Of a stretch of DNA of 30,378 bases, positions 1 through 7,334 are shown piece by piece (position 1 is the stretch's first letter; the number at the start of each line of letters is the position of its first letter). Under the pieces are notes generated by a model. The model was not told the DNA's origin and did not search any database. It saw nothing but the letters and a program-made list of their open reading frames with translations. The stretch comes from a virus: positions 1 through 30,378 of the IMG/VR virus record IMGVR_UViG_3300036770_005734. One strand, given 5' to 3'. A program made the position numbers and the translations under genes.

Positions 1-33
1 GCGTGAGCCATCCCGCGATGTAAGCCGCAATTC

Positions 34-68
34 GAAACGCCCCACATTCACAGGAGAAACGCCCCACT
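34..68. repeat. Direct repeat pair at candidate phage end
   Basis: A 12-base sequence, GAAACGCCCCAC, occurs at 34-45 and again at 56-67, exactly 22 bases apart. It lies just outside the last late gene, where a transposable phage should end. Mu transposase binds 22-bp end sites that include a CGAAA core, and the first copy here reads TTCGAAAC. A terminal TG dinucleotide, the usual end of Mu-type elements, is available at 19-20 (TGTAAGCC) and also at 4-5. The repeat is seen directly; its role as a transposase-binding end is inferred. Bases 1 to about 18 may be host DNA. Confidence 0.45.
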
Positions 69-73
69 TTGCG

Positions 74-532
74 TCAGAGCGACGGGCGGGCGGCGGTCAT
101 GTAGCTGGGCCAGAAGAGCATTTTGACGGCCGCCCAGGGGGGCTCGTCCTCAGGGTCGGAGCCGTCGTAGCTGCCGATCTCCAGTGCTCCCGTTGATGGC
201 GTGCTCTCGTCCAGGGTGAATTCCGCCACGTGGTCGAGCACCTGACCACCTTCGGAGTCGGCGGTGTAATACGCGACCTCCAGGACGCCGGGCACCTGGC
301 CGGGGCCGATGTTGATGCTCCATTCGACCATTCCGACATCGCCGTTGGTGTCGTAATTCGGATTCACTGACATGGCCACGTAGGGCTTGCGCCCCCCGGA
401 CTCGTCCAGCAAGGCGCTGTACCATTCGGGTTGCGATAAATCCCACAGCGTGGAGCGGTATTCGACGCCACTCGCGCCCTCCTCGTCCCGCACCTCATAC
501 AGCTCCAGCTTGGCCTTTTGAATGTGCGTCAT
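74..532 (-). CDS. Putative phage tail-tip or structural protein, 152 aa
   Basis: This is the last gene of the late block, two bases after the stop of the large hub-like protein. I do not recognise the family. The protein is acidic and rich in Gly, Ser, Asp and aromatic residues, has no signal peptide or membrane segment, and looks beta-rich, as small virion accessory proteins often are. Its tight spacing to the hub gene and its place at the end of the tail module suggest a tail-tip, fibre-attachment or fibre-chaperone role. No repeat array separates it from its upstream neighbour, unlike most junctions here. The start at 532 is the first ATG after that stop. Real gene likely, function uncertain. 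Confidence 0.7.
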   Translation of the reverse strand: MTHIQKAKLELYEVRDEEGASGVEYRSTLWDLSQPEWYSALLDESGGRKPYVAMSVNPNYDTNGDVGMVEWSINIGPGQVPGVLEVAYYTADSEGGQVLDHVAEFTLDESTPSTGALEIGSYDGSDPEDEPPWAAVKMLFWPSYMTAARPSL

Positions 533-534
533 GA

Positions 535-2565
535 TCAGGCCTGTTTGTTGAAAGCGAGCTGCGCCTGACCGTCGAGACTGCCGTCATCCGCCCACGTCGT
601 CAGGATGTTGCCGTGAGCGATCTGGGAAATGGCGTTGCCTGCGGCGATCACAGCGATGACTACGCGGGCCTCGTCCCCGGCTGAGGTGACGAGCGTCACG
701 TCCGAGGCGGTGCCTGCCACGGTGTCCAGCACCGGGGCATCCTCGCCCGTCTTGATGGCGAGAGAGTGGACATGCTGCGAATTGTAGATGCCGAGAGTGT
801 ATTGCGGCAGGATGATCAGACTCACCGGGCGCGAGCCGCCCACGTCCACCGTGGCGGCCGCGATGGTCTGGCCGTCGATCTGCCCGGCCTCGACACGGAA
901 GGAATTGCCCGTGGTGCCGATCATGCGGACTTGGAACGCGTGCTCGGCGAGATTGTCCTCGGTGGGGACGAGGGAGGCACCCGGCCCCATGCCTGCGCCC
1001 TCGACCGTGATGTCCGTGGGCGTTCCCGTGCCAGCGGCTTCGGCCGCGCGTGTGCCGATGGTGAGCGTGCGCATCGGCTTGAGGAGCTCGATCAGATCGG
1101 CGAATTGCAGCGGGCTGGCGGAGCCGAATTCGATGCTCCGTGTTGCCGAGTCGATGTCATAGGTCACGCTCTGCACCGTGGCGCGGGCGGTCTCCAGATC
1201 GCTATTGGCTGTGCCGGTGAAATTGACCAGATCTCCCGGCTTGATCGTCCAGTCGCTCAGCTCGTCCGTGGTGCGCACATGACGCCCCTGCCATTGGAGT
1301 GGGTTGAGGCCGTCGTAGAGCAGTTGACTGATGTCATCAGGCACCTCCTCACCGGGATCGTCTGGCGGATCTTCTCCGAGCACGTCGGTGGTCTTGGTGT
1401 AGGTGCCGGTATTGAGCGTGCTGGCATTCACACGCGCGACCAGTCGCTTGTTCACCCAAGGCTGTCCGGCGATGAGGCCGTTGAAGAGCGCACGCACCTC
1501 CACCGTGGCAGCGCTGCCCGTCCACGCAGGCTGCGCCCCAGCGGTGATCATCTTGGTTTGAGCGGGACTGCCAACGATCTCATCATCGGTCAAAGTGAAG
1601 CCGCTCGCGGCATTGGCAATGTCAGGCCACAGCAGCGCCCACCAGGCTTCGTCCGAGGGATCAATCGCCGAGGTCTCGATGTATTGCGATTGCGTGAGCG
1701 AGCGCAGCCCGGCGGAGGACTGGTCTCCGGAGGTGGCCCCGCGCAGCTCGGTGTGAATGACGAGCGCGTTCTCTTCATCGCCGGTGGCATCCACCGGATA
1801 ACGATGCTTGAAGCCCTCGTTGAACGTGTCTCCAGAGACTGTTTTGCGGCGCTCATAAGTCAGCACCACGGCGCTGATCTGCTGATCATCGAGAGGCGCG
1901 ATTTCGAATTGTTCGGCCGACTCGATCACCGCGAGATCGTGCTCCGTGGCCGCCGTGCGGCGGATGAATGACAGCGTGGGCGGAGTCGTGGTGTAGTCCA
2001 CGCGGGTGGAGAGGTCCGGCACGAAGCGGGCGACCGCACGCAGGCACTCCAGGAGCGTTGCGCCGCGCATGTCCACCACGCGCGGCCGCTGCGCCAGCGT
2101 GGGCAGCGTGGCCACCTGCATGGACACGCCGATGCTGATCGCCCGCGCGGTGATGCGCGAGATCGTGGCGGCGATGGCCTCACGCTCCTCGCGATCGAAA
2201 AACAACGTGGTCAGAGGCGTGGAGACAGCCGTGGGAGTGGAGACCAGGAGCTGCGTCCAGTCCTGGCGCATCATGCGGCGGTTGAGATCGCCGAGGATGT
2301 CCTCCGCCACATAGCTTTGCTGCTCCTCCGTGCCTGCCGCGCTGGCAGGCCGCTGGCGGATGCGGCCGGTGAAGCGGATCACGTCATTCGGGTCACGCAA
2401 CGTGACCTGTGCGCCGTAGATGAATGAGGAGGCCGCGTCGAAGTCGGTGGCGAGGCGGAAGGAGAGCGTGGATGGCTGGAAGCTTTTCAGCGTCACGCGC
2501 ACCTTGCTCAGGCCCCAGGCTTCGAGGGACTGGGTGGTGGAGCTGAGTTGGAGGGTCCAGGGCAT
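535..2565 (-). CDS. Putative tail hub / baseplate-like protein, 676 aa
   Basis: A large tail protein downstream of tape measure, distal-tail-like and fibre-like genes, where siphophages encode the hub that closes the tail tube. The N-terminal third has features typical of gp27/gpD-like hub domains: a segment around residues 48-66 reading YGAQVTLRDPNDVIRFTGRI, followed by a YVAEDILGDLNRRM-like stretch. This matches the recurring pattern of a bounded-ligand segment, F-x-G-x-[IV], then Y-x-A-x-D. The rest is beta-rich with an acidic linker around residues 395-410 (EDPPDDPGEEVPDD). No transmembrane segment is seen. The start ATG at 2565 directly borders a repeat array. Assignment rests on synteny and motif style, so hub is likely but not proven. 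Confidence 0.65.
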   Translation of the reverse strand: MPWTLQLSSTTQSLEAWGLSKVRVTLKSFQPSTLSFRLATDFDAASSFIYGAQVTLRDPNDVIRFTGRIRQRPASAAGTEEQQSYVAEDILGDLNRRMMRQDWTQLLVSTPTAVSTPLTTLFFDREEREAIAATISRITARAISIGVSMQVATLPTLAQRPRVVDMRGATLLECLRAVARFVPDLSTRVDYTTTPPTLSFIRRTAATEHDLAVIESAEQFEIAPLDDQQISAVVLTYERRKTVSGDTFNEGFKHRYPVDATGDEENALVIHTELRGATSGDQSSAGLRSLTQSQYIETSAIDPSDEAWWALLWPDIANAASGFTLTDDEIVGSPAQTKMITAGAQPAWTGSAATVEVRALFNGLIAGQPWVNKRLVARVNASTLNTGTYTKTTDVLGEDPPDDPGEEVPDDISQLLYDGLNPLQWQGRHVRTTDELSDWTIKPGDLVNFTGTANSDLETARATVQSVTYDIDSATRSIEFGSASPLQFADLIELLKPMRTLTIGTRAAEAAGTGTPTDITVEGAGMGPGASLVPTEDNLAEHAFQVRMIGTTGNSFRVEAGQIDGQTIAAATVDVGGSRPVSLIILPQYTLGIYNSQHVHSLAIKTGEDAPVLDTVAGTASDVTLVTSAGDEARVVIAVIAAGNAISQIAHGNILTTWADDGSLDGQAQLAFNKQA

Positions 2566-2569
2566 CGGT

Positions 2570-2631
2570 GGTCAGTGAGTCAGTGAGTCAGTGGGGCAGT
2601 GAGTCAGTGATCAGTGATCAGTGATCAGTGG
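2570..2631. repeat. Octamer/heptamer array (CAGTGAGT, ATCAGTG)
   Basis: Tandem CAGTGAGT octamers pass into ATCAGTG heptamers and fill the gap between the hub-like gene and the fibre-like gene. Read on the coding minus strand the units contain CACTGA, and the stop codon of the upstream fibre gene (2625-2627) lies inside the array. Confidence 0.95.
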
Positions 2632-4544
2632 ATGATCCAGTCGGTGCCGTCGCTGATGACGAGGACCTTGTTGCTGCCGCCGCCGCTGACCGTGGCATAA
2701 GCAGTGGTGGATGTGGCATCGGTGACGAAGGCCATCGCGCCCGCGCCACAGGTCGCGGCGCTTGGCAGACCGCCCACGGTGTAGCTGGGCAGCTTGACGG
2801 GCTGCGCGTGGTCTGTCGTGTTGGCTCCGACGGTGACCTTGACGGTGGAGTCACGCACGAGCGAGACATCGCGTGCGCTGCCGCCGCCACTGCCCTTCTG
2901 CGTGCCCATGTAGGCGACATTCGACTCCCACCACAGGCCTGCGGATTCGTAATCCGTGTTGGAGGTCCACGTGTTCGCCACTTGGAGCGAGGTGGATGAG
3001 GTGCCCGCACGCTCGATCAGCGAGCGAGTGGCCAATCGGTAAAGCGAGACCTCGGCACTTGTGTTGTAGGAGCTTGAGGCGCTCCAGTGCAGGCCGGTGG
3101 CCACGTCGAATTGCAGCCCCCTGTCGTAGCAGGTCAAGAAAACAGCGTCGTTAGCCTTCATGCTCCACGAGCTGTCATTTTGCTTCTCGAGCGCGTTGTA
3201 GCGTGACCCAAGCTCGAACCATTTCGCCTGACAAGCCAGCTCGTTGAAGTAGTTGCGGAACCCGCCAACCGTCGAGCCGCCGATTTTCGCCTCCACCAGC
3301 CACGACGTCGATGTCAGACCATTCGCGCTCGATGTGTTGGTGATGTCCAACAGGAGACCCGTGAATGACGTGCCGCCGGTGCCGTTGGTGCCATTCCAGG
3401 TCTGGGTGATGGAGATGCCTGGAGCTGATGTTGCAATCGTGCCGCTGGCGACGGTCTGCGCGGCGCTCCAGGTGTTGGCGGTGGAGATCAGAGAGTAGGT
3501 GAGCAATCCGCCGCTGCCATTGACCGCATTGGCCAGCGCGGCGGCCACGCCGGTGCCTGGGGTGATCTTTTGCAGCGTGGTGCCGTCGCTGATGAGCAGG
3601 TCGTTCGCGCTCGCGCCACTGACAGCGGTGGTGTTGATCGTCAGGCCGGCGCTGATCGTGCCCGGCTCCCAGGTGCCCGCGCCATTGTCCCAGACCAGCG
3701 CCTGCCCATCCGTCGCCCCGCCTTGCGCCAGGTAGGCCAGCGCGATGTCCGTGCCCTGCCAGGTGCCGCTCGTGATCGTGCCCACGGTGGTGATGGCGGA
3801 GAGGTTGCCGGTGCTGATGAGGGTGGGAGTCCCGCCCGTGGATGGGAACACATAGGCATGGTCCGCGTCCGGAAATGTGAACGTGATCGTGCGATCTGCG
3901 ACGGTGAGGTTGTCCGTTGCCACAATGGCGTGCGTGAGGCCGCTCATCTCTTGCGCGAAGACAAACCCGCCCGTGGTCGTCAGTCTGCCGTCCGCGTTGT
4001 ATTTGGCGATCTTGCCATTGTCCAAAACACCACCACCCCCGAACCCCACGGGCAACTCCCCAAGATCACCTCCATTGTTGTAAAGCACATAACCATTGGT
4101 GCCGCTTGTGATCGTGCTCACGCCGATCTCCAGGCCGCCGCCCGCGACGGTCTGCCAGGTCCCATCGCCGCGCAGGTATTTGGTGGTGATGCTCGATCCG
4201 GTGCCGAGGTAGGCGGGCGCGATCACACCGCCCTGCCACGTGCCTGCGGTGATCGTGCCCAGCGTGGTGAGGTTCGTTGATCCTGCCCAGGTCGAGAGCG
4301 CGGTGTTTTCGACATTGCCAAGCGACAGCGCCGATTTGAGATAGCTGCCGCCCGTGAGGGTGAAGCCGCTGTTGAATTTGAGCGTGCCCGTGGCGCTGAG
4401 TTCCAGCGTGTTCGCGCCGCTGGCGAAGCCTTCCACTAGAGCGCCGCTTGAGGGGTTCTTGAGCAGCGCACGTTGCGCGTGCGCGGCAGGAATGACGAAT
4501 GCCGAATGCAGAAGGATGAAGGAGAGAAGGAGGAGGCGTTTCAT
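2625..4544 (-). CDS. Tail fibre-like protein with N-terminal signal-peptide-like segment, 639 aa
   Basis: A Gly/Ser/Thr-rich, low-charge protein with repeated fibre motifs. GTITAGTWQGGVIAPAYLG starts at residue 97 and GTITSGTWQGTDIALAYLA at residue 255, each followed by a GTW segment. Such GTI-x-GTW-x-G-x-x-I repeats are common in tail fibres and trimeric surface proteins. The N-terminus (MKRLLLLSF, hydrophobic core, then AHA at 21-23) looks like a Sec signal peptide, which is odd for a virion fibre. Residues about 5-19 are encoded by GAATGAC-type heptamers at 4490-4524, so the leader may be built from an array. No other Met occurs before residue 200, so a later start would need a non-ATG codon. 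The last codons (Ile-Ile-His-stop) run into the next array. It sits between the distal-tail-like and hub-like genes. Confidence 0.75.
   Translation of the reverse strand: MKRLLLLSFILLHSAFVIPAAHAQRALLKNPSSGALVEGFASGANTLELSATGTLKFNSGFTLTGGSYLKSALSLGNVENTALSTWAGSTNLTTLGTITAGTWQGGVIAPAYLGTGSSITTKYLRGDGTWQTVAGGGLEIGVSTITSGTNGYVLYNNGGDLGELPVGFGGGGVLDNGKIAKYNADGRLTTTGGFVFAQEMSGLTHAIVATDNLTVADRTITFTFPDADHAYVFPSTGGTPTLISTGNLSAITTVGTITSGTWQGTDIALAYLAQGGATDGQALVWDNGAGTWEPGTISAGLTINTTAVSGASANDLLISDGTTLQKITPGTGVAAALANAVNGSGGLLTYSLISTANTWSAAQTVASGTIATSAPGISITQTWNGTNGTGGTSFTGLLLDITNTSSANGLTSTSWLVEAKIGGSTVGGFRNYFNELACQAKWFELGSRYNALEKQNDSSWSMKANDAVFLTCYDRGLQFDVATGLHWSASSSYNTSAEVSLYRLATRSLIERAGTSSTSLQVANTWTSNTDYESAGLWWESNVAYMGTQKGSGGGSARDVSLVRDSTVKVTVGANTTDHAQPVKLPSYTVGGLPSAATCGAGAMAFVTDATSTTAYATVSGGGSNKVLVISDGTDWIIH
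4490..4524. repeat. GAATGAC-family heptamers inside the fibre gene start
   Basis: Five units (GAATGAC, GAATGCC, GAATGCA, GAAGGAT, GAAGGAG) lie within the first 20 codons of the fibre-like gene. On the coding strand they contain no stop codon and encode the hydrophobic core of its leader. Confidence 0.85.
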
Positions 4545-4632
4545 GGAGTGATGGAGCGATGGAGTGATGGAGTGAGGCGGGATGCTGGATGCTGGATGAA
4601 ACTGAGAACTGAGAACTGAGAACTGGGAACTG
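4545..4632. repeat. Composite array: GGAGTGAT octamers, GGATGCT and ACTGAGA heptamers
   Basis: Three families follow one another in 88 bases: GGAGTGAT octamers, two to three GGATGCT heptamers and four ACTGAGA-type heptamers. Together they fill the junction between the fibre-like gene and the distal-tail-like gene, starting on the base before the fibre ATG and leaving no obvious Shine-Dalgarno sequence. Confidence 0.95.
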
Positions 4633-4634
4633 GC

Positions 4635-5333
4635 TCAGAGCGTTTCCTTCCACACCTTCGCGTTCGTGCTCGCGTGGTAGTCATCGGGCCGCACGATGAG
4701 CAGGCCTGCGGTGGGATCGGTCTGCTCGGCGTCGGTGCCGGTGGTGAGGGTGAAGTGTTTGGGCGTCGCCACGCTGCCGATAAGGAGGCGAGGCAGGAAG
4801 GCGGTGAAGCCATCGGCCACATCGGTGGTGGTGAGGGAGTCGAGGTCGGCGGACGTGCCGCCGGTGAGGCCGGCGATGTCCTTGAGGACGGCGAGGTAAC
4901 GGTCATCCATTTGAGCGAGGCGGCTGAGGGTTGCGGCGGCCGGATCGGTGGCCGTGAATTGGTAAGTGAGGATGTTGGTCACGCCCATGCGCTCGACACG
5001 GATGGAGTCGAGCCAGGCGCTGGCGTAGGTGATCTCGGTGGAGCCGAGCAGCTCCACCAGCGTGCCGCCCTTGGGGCACTGAGCGGGCAGTTGACGCGCC
5101 TGCTCAAACGCTGCGGCCAGTGAGGCACAGGGAGCCATGATGACGCGATAGGACAGCGGGATGCTGCGGCTGGCACGGTCCGGGAATGCGGCGAGCCAGT
5201 CAGCGCGGGCGCGCTGCGTGGTCTGCGTCTGCTGCGTCAGCTCCCAGGTGTCGTCACTGACGACGTCCAGCGTCGCGGAAGCGCCGTTGGCGATGTCGAA
5301 GGTGGTGGAGCCGGAGGTGAGGGTGACGAGCAT
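4635..5333 (-). CDS. Putative distal-tail / minor tail protein, 232 aa
   Basis: This gene lies immediately after the tape measure, where siphophages encode the distal tail protein that links the tube to the hub. The sequence is compatible: a beta-rich N-terminus starting MLVTLTSGSTTFDI, a central helical stretch (residues about 65-82), and repeated Thr/Ser-rich strands. No enzymatic motif, signal peptide or membrane segment is visible. The start at 5333 follows a repeat array. Distal tail protein is the best guess from position; another minor tail component is possible. Confidence 0.65.
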   Translation of the reverse strand: MLVTLTSGSTTFDIANGASATLDVVSDDTWELTQQTQTTQRARADWLAAFPDRASRSIPLSYRVIMAPCASLAAAFEQARQLPAQCPKGGTLVELLGSTEITYASAWLDSIRVERMGVTNILTYQFTATDPAAATLSRLAQMDDRYLAVLKDIAGLTGGTSADLDSLTTTDVADGFTAFLPRLLIGSVATPKHFTLTTGTDAEQTDPTAGLLIVRPDDYHASTNAKVWKETL

Positions 5334-5337
5334 CTGA

Positions 5338-5384
5338 GGTCAGTGGTCAGTGGTCAGTGGTCAGTGAGTCAGTGAGTCAGTGAG
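5338..5384. repeat. GTCAGTG heptamers passing into AGTGAGTC octamers
   Basis: About three GTCAGTG-type heptamers pass into AGTGAGTC octamers between the tape measure stop (5385) and the distal-tail-like start (5333). On the coding strand the units carry TGA. Confidence 0.95.
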
Positions 5385-6824
5385 CTAAGGACTGCGGGAG
5401 GCTTTGACTTGTTCCTTGAGCTTCGTGAGTTCGCGGAGGGTTTGCTCGTTGCTTTTGGCGAGGTCGGTGAAGAGGGAGACGACGGTTTCGTTGAGCTGGT
5501 TGTTGCTCTGCACCAGGGGCGCGGCGTTGGGGAGCGGGGCGGGAGCGCCGAGGACGGCGGGGGCGGTTGATCCGCCGGCCGCGCTTGGGAGAGGCGCGGG
5601 AGCGCCGAGGACGCCGGGAGCGGAAAGCGGGGAGCGCTGCGCTTCGCGCATGAGCTGCTGCTGCTGGATGCCGAGCTGCGCGGCCGAGGTCTCGCGGGCG
5701 ATCTGCTGATCCCCACGCAAAGTCGAGAGGTTGGTTTGCGCGCCTTGAAAGAGGTTGGAGCGGCTTTCGACCTGGACTTGAGCCGTTACGAGATTTTTTG
5801 CGTCTTGCGCGCTGAATTGAGGCGTGGTGCCGTATTGGTTGAGGAGCGCATCCGCGCGCCCCTGCTGCATGTCCACCACCCTGCGCAACCGCTGCGCTTC
5901 CTCCACAAAGGGCGCGGCGGCGTTGTCGCCAAACTCGGCGGCGATGCGCAGCGCCTCGTTTTCTTTCTCGTTCAGTTTAGCCCGCGCCTCAGCGGCCAGA
6001 TTGACGGCGGAGGCGTAGGCCGCCGCATCGATCTGCTGCTGCCGCAGCGCATCGCGACGCATGGCGCTCTCACCGAGGGCAATGCCGGACTGCGCGAGCT
6101 GAGCCTCCGCGAGCTGCATGGTGCCGCGGCGCGCAGCCTCCTCCTGCGTGGCTTTGCGCAAGGCGCTTTGCTGCTTCGCTGCGGCGATGGCGGCGGCCTC
6201 CTGCTGCGGAGCCATGCCGCGCGCCTTGATGTCCTCAATGCTGGAGGCCAGCGCGGCGTCCTCCTGCATGAGCTGGATGCGGCTGCGGGCATCGAGCAGC
6301 TTCGTTTGGCGATCGAGCGAGTCATTGGTCTGCTGCAAGGCCGCGTCCTCCTGCTTGAGCTGCGCGGCGAACAAGTCGCTCTGCTGCGTGGCGAGGCCGA
6401 GGGCCTTGGCGTAATCGTTGCCTGCCTTGTCAGCATTGTCACGCAGGCGCTGCGCGGTGCCGCCGAGGGCGTCATCCAGCGCCTCGCTCAGGCCAAGCCA
6501 TTCGGACAGCTTCGGCAGCAGCGTGGTGGCCGCGACGGCTGCGATGCTGATGCCGCCAGCGAGACCTGCGCCCATGCCGAGCGCTTGAACGAGGGAGGGG
6601 ATGTTGTTGAGGACGCCGCGGATGCCGTATTGCGCGTCCTCCAGAGCGCGGGACATCTCCAGCAACGCGGCGGCGCTGTTGCGGGAGCCGCCCGCCACGC
6701 GGCCTTGAGATGCGGCCGCCTTGTCGGCAGCGGCGTTGATTTGTGCGAGATCCGCCGCGACACGCTTCGCCCCGTCGCCGGTGGCGATGGTTCTGAGGTA
6801 GATCTCGATGGCGTTGCCGGACAT
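5385..6824 (-). CDS. Tail tape measure-like protein, 479 aa
   Basis: A long Ala/Gln/Leu-rich helical protein with extended coiled coil, between the tail chaperone and the distal tail gene, as expected for a tape measure. The start is MSGNAIEIYLRTIATGDG at 6824. The frame stays open upstream through the TGGATGC array, but that part is array-encoded (repeating SSIQHPA) and not credible as protein. A hydrophobic Gly/Ala segment around residues 75-100 (GLAGGISIAAVAA) matches the membrane-active stretch often found in tape measures. At 479 residues it is short for the family and, at about 0.15 nm per helical residue, predicts a tail near 70 nm. The C-terminal part has alternating Gln-rich helices and two near-repeats of APGVLGAPAPLPSAA type. 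Confidence 0.82.
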   Translation of the reverse strand: MSGNAIEIYLRTIATGDGAKRVAADLAQINAAADKAAASQGRVAGGSRNSAAALLEMSRALEDAQYGIRGVLNNIPSLVQALGMGAGLAGGISIAAVAATTLLPKLSEWLGLSEALDDALGGTAQRLRDNADKAGNDYAKALGLATQQSDLFAAQLKQEDAALQQTNDSLDRQTKLLDARSRIQLMQEDAALASSIEDIKARGMAPQQEAAAIAAAKQQSALRKATQEEAARRGTMQLAEAQLAQSGIALGESAMRRDALRQQQIDAAAYASAVNLAAEARAKLNEKENEALRIAAEFGDNAAAPFVEEAQRLRRVVDMQQGRADALLNQYGTTPQFSAQDAKNLVTAQVQVESRSNLFQGAQTNLSTLRGDQQIARETSAAQLGIQQQQLMREAQRSPLSAPGVLGAPAPLPSAAGGSTAPAVLGAPAPLPNAAPLVQSNNQLNETVVSLFTDLAKSNEQTLRELTKLKEQVKASRSP

Positions 6825-6833
6825 GGGCGGGGC

Positions 6834-6938
6834 TGGATGCTGGATGCTGGATGCTGGATGCTGGATGCTGGATGCTGGATGCTGGATGCTGGATGCTAGA
6901 CGCTGGATGCTAGACGCTGGATGCTGGATGCTGGATGC
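6834..6938. repeat. 15-unit TGGATGC heptamer array with two TAGACGC variant units
   Basis: Fifteen consecutive 7-base units cover 105 bases without a break. Thirteen are exactly TGGATGC and two (6897-6903 and 6911-6917) are TAGACGC. The canonical unit is stop-free in all frames on both strands; the variants introduce TAG on the coding strand. The array fills the gap between tape measure and chaperone and extends into the chaperone's last codons. Confidence 0.98.
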
Positions 6939-7263
6939 TTGCGCCGGAGGCGTGCTTGAGCGCGTCTTCATCGGCGCTTGAGGGAGCGGAGCCGAGGGTG
7001 ATGAGGAGGCCGTGGAAGGCGGCGATCTCGCGCGCGGCGGGCGTGGGCAGATGGGTCCACTCGCGGCGGGTGCGGAGCATCTTGCCGCAGAGGCTGTCGA
7101 ATTCGAGGGCGCTGAGACCTTGCGTGGCGGCCTGCGCATTGAGACGCGCCCAGCGGTCCGGGTTGTTGCAGACGCGTTCCAGAGTCTCGCGGGCGGCGGT
7201 GTTGTCGGCGAGGAGTTGAGCCACGCGTTGTCTGGCCTGGGTGTTGGTGGTGATGCGTTTCAT
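6910..7263 (-). CDS. Putative tail assembly chaperone, 117 aa
   Basis: A small helical protein between the major tail protein and the tape measure, the usual place of the tail assembly chaperone in siphophages. The start is ATG at 7263 (MKRITTNTQARQRV); the longer frame upstream only reads through the GTTCGCT array and antisense of the tail gene. The core contains LLADNTAARETLERVCNNPDRW and a helical body. The last ten residues (ASIQHPASSV) are encoded by the TGGATGC array, and the TAG stop is created by a variant array unit. I looked for a slippery heptamer that would give a G/GT-type frameshift and found none convincing. Function is inferred from position. Confidence 0.65.
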   Translation of the reverse strand: MKRITTNTQARQRVAQLLADNTAARETLERVCNNPDRWARLNAQAATQGLSALEFDSLCGKMLRTRREWTHLPTPAAREIAAFHGLLITLGSAPSSADEDALKHASGASIQHPASSV

Positions 7264-7264
7264 G

Positions 7265-7334
7265 GTTCGCGGTTCACTGTTCGCTGTTCGCTGTTCGCTG
7301 TTCGCGGTTCTCAGTTCGCGGTTCGCGGTTGCTG
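7265..7334. repeat. 10-unit GTTCGCT-family heptamer array filling the whole intergenic gap
   Basis: Ten 7-base units (GTTCGCG, GTTCACT, three GTTCGCT, GTTCGCG, GTTCTCA, two GTTCGCG, GTTGCTG) run from one base before the chaperone ATG to the base before the stop of the major tail gene. No room remains for a separate ribosome binding site. Confidence 0.97.

Noticed and set aside
6825-7139. Upstream extension of the tape measure frame
   Set aside because: The extension reads the TGGATGC array (SSIQHPA repeats) and an out-of-frame copy of the chaperone gene.
6910-7263. Programmed frameshift from the chaperone into the tape measure frame
   Set aside because: The frames could be joined because the array is open, but no slippery heptamer with a following structure is visible.
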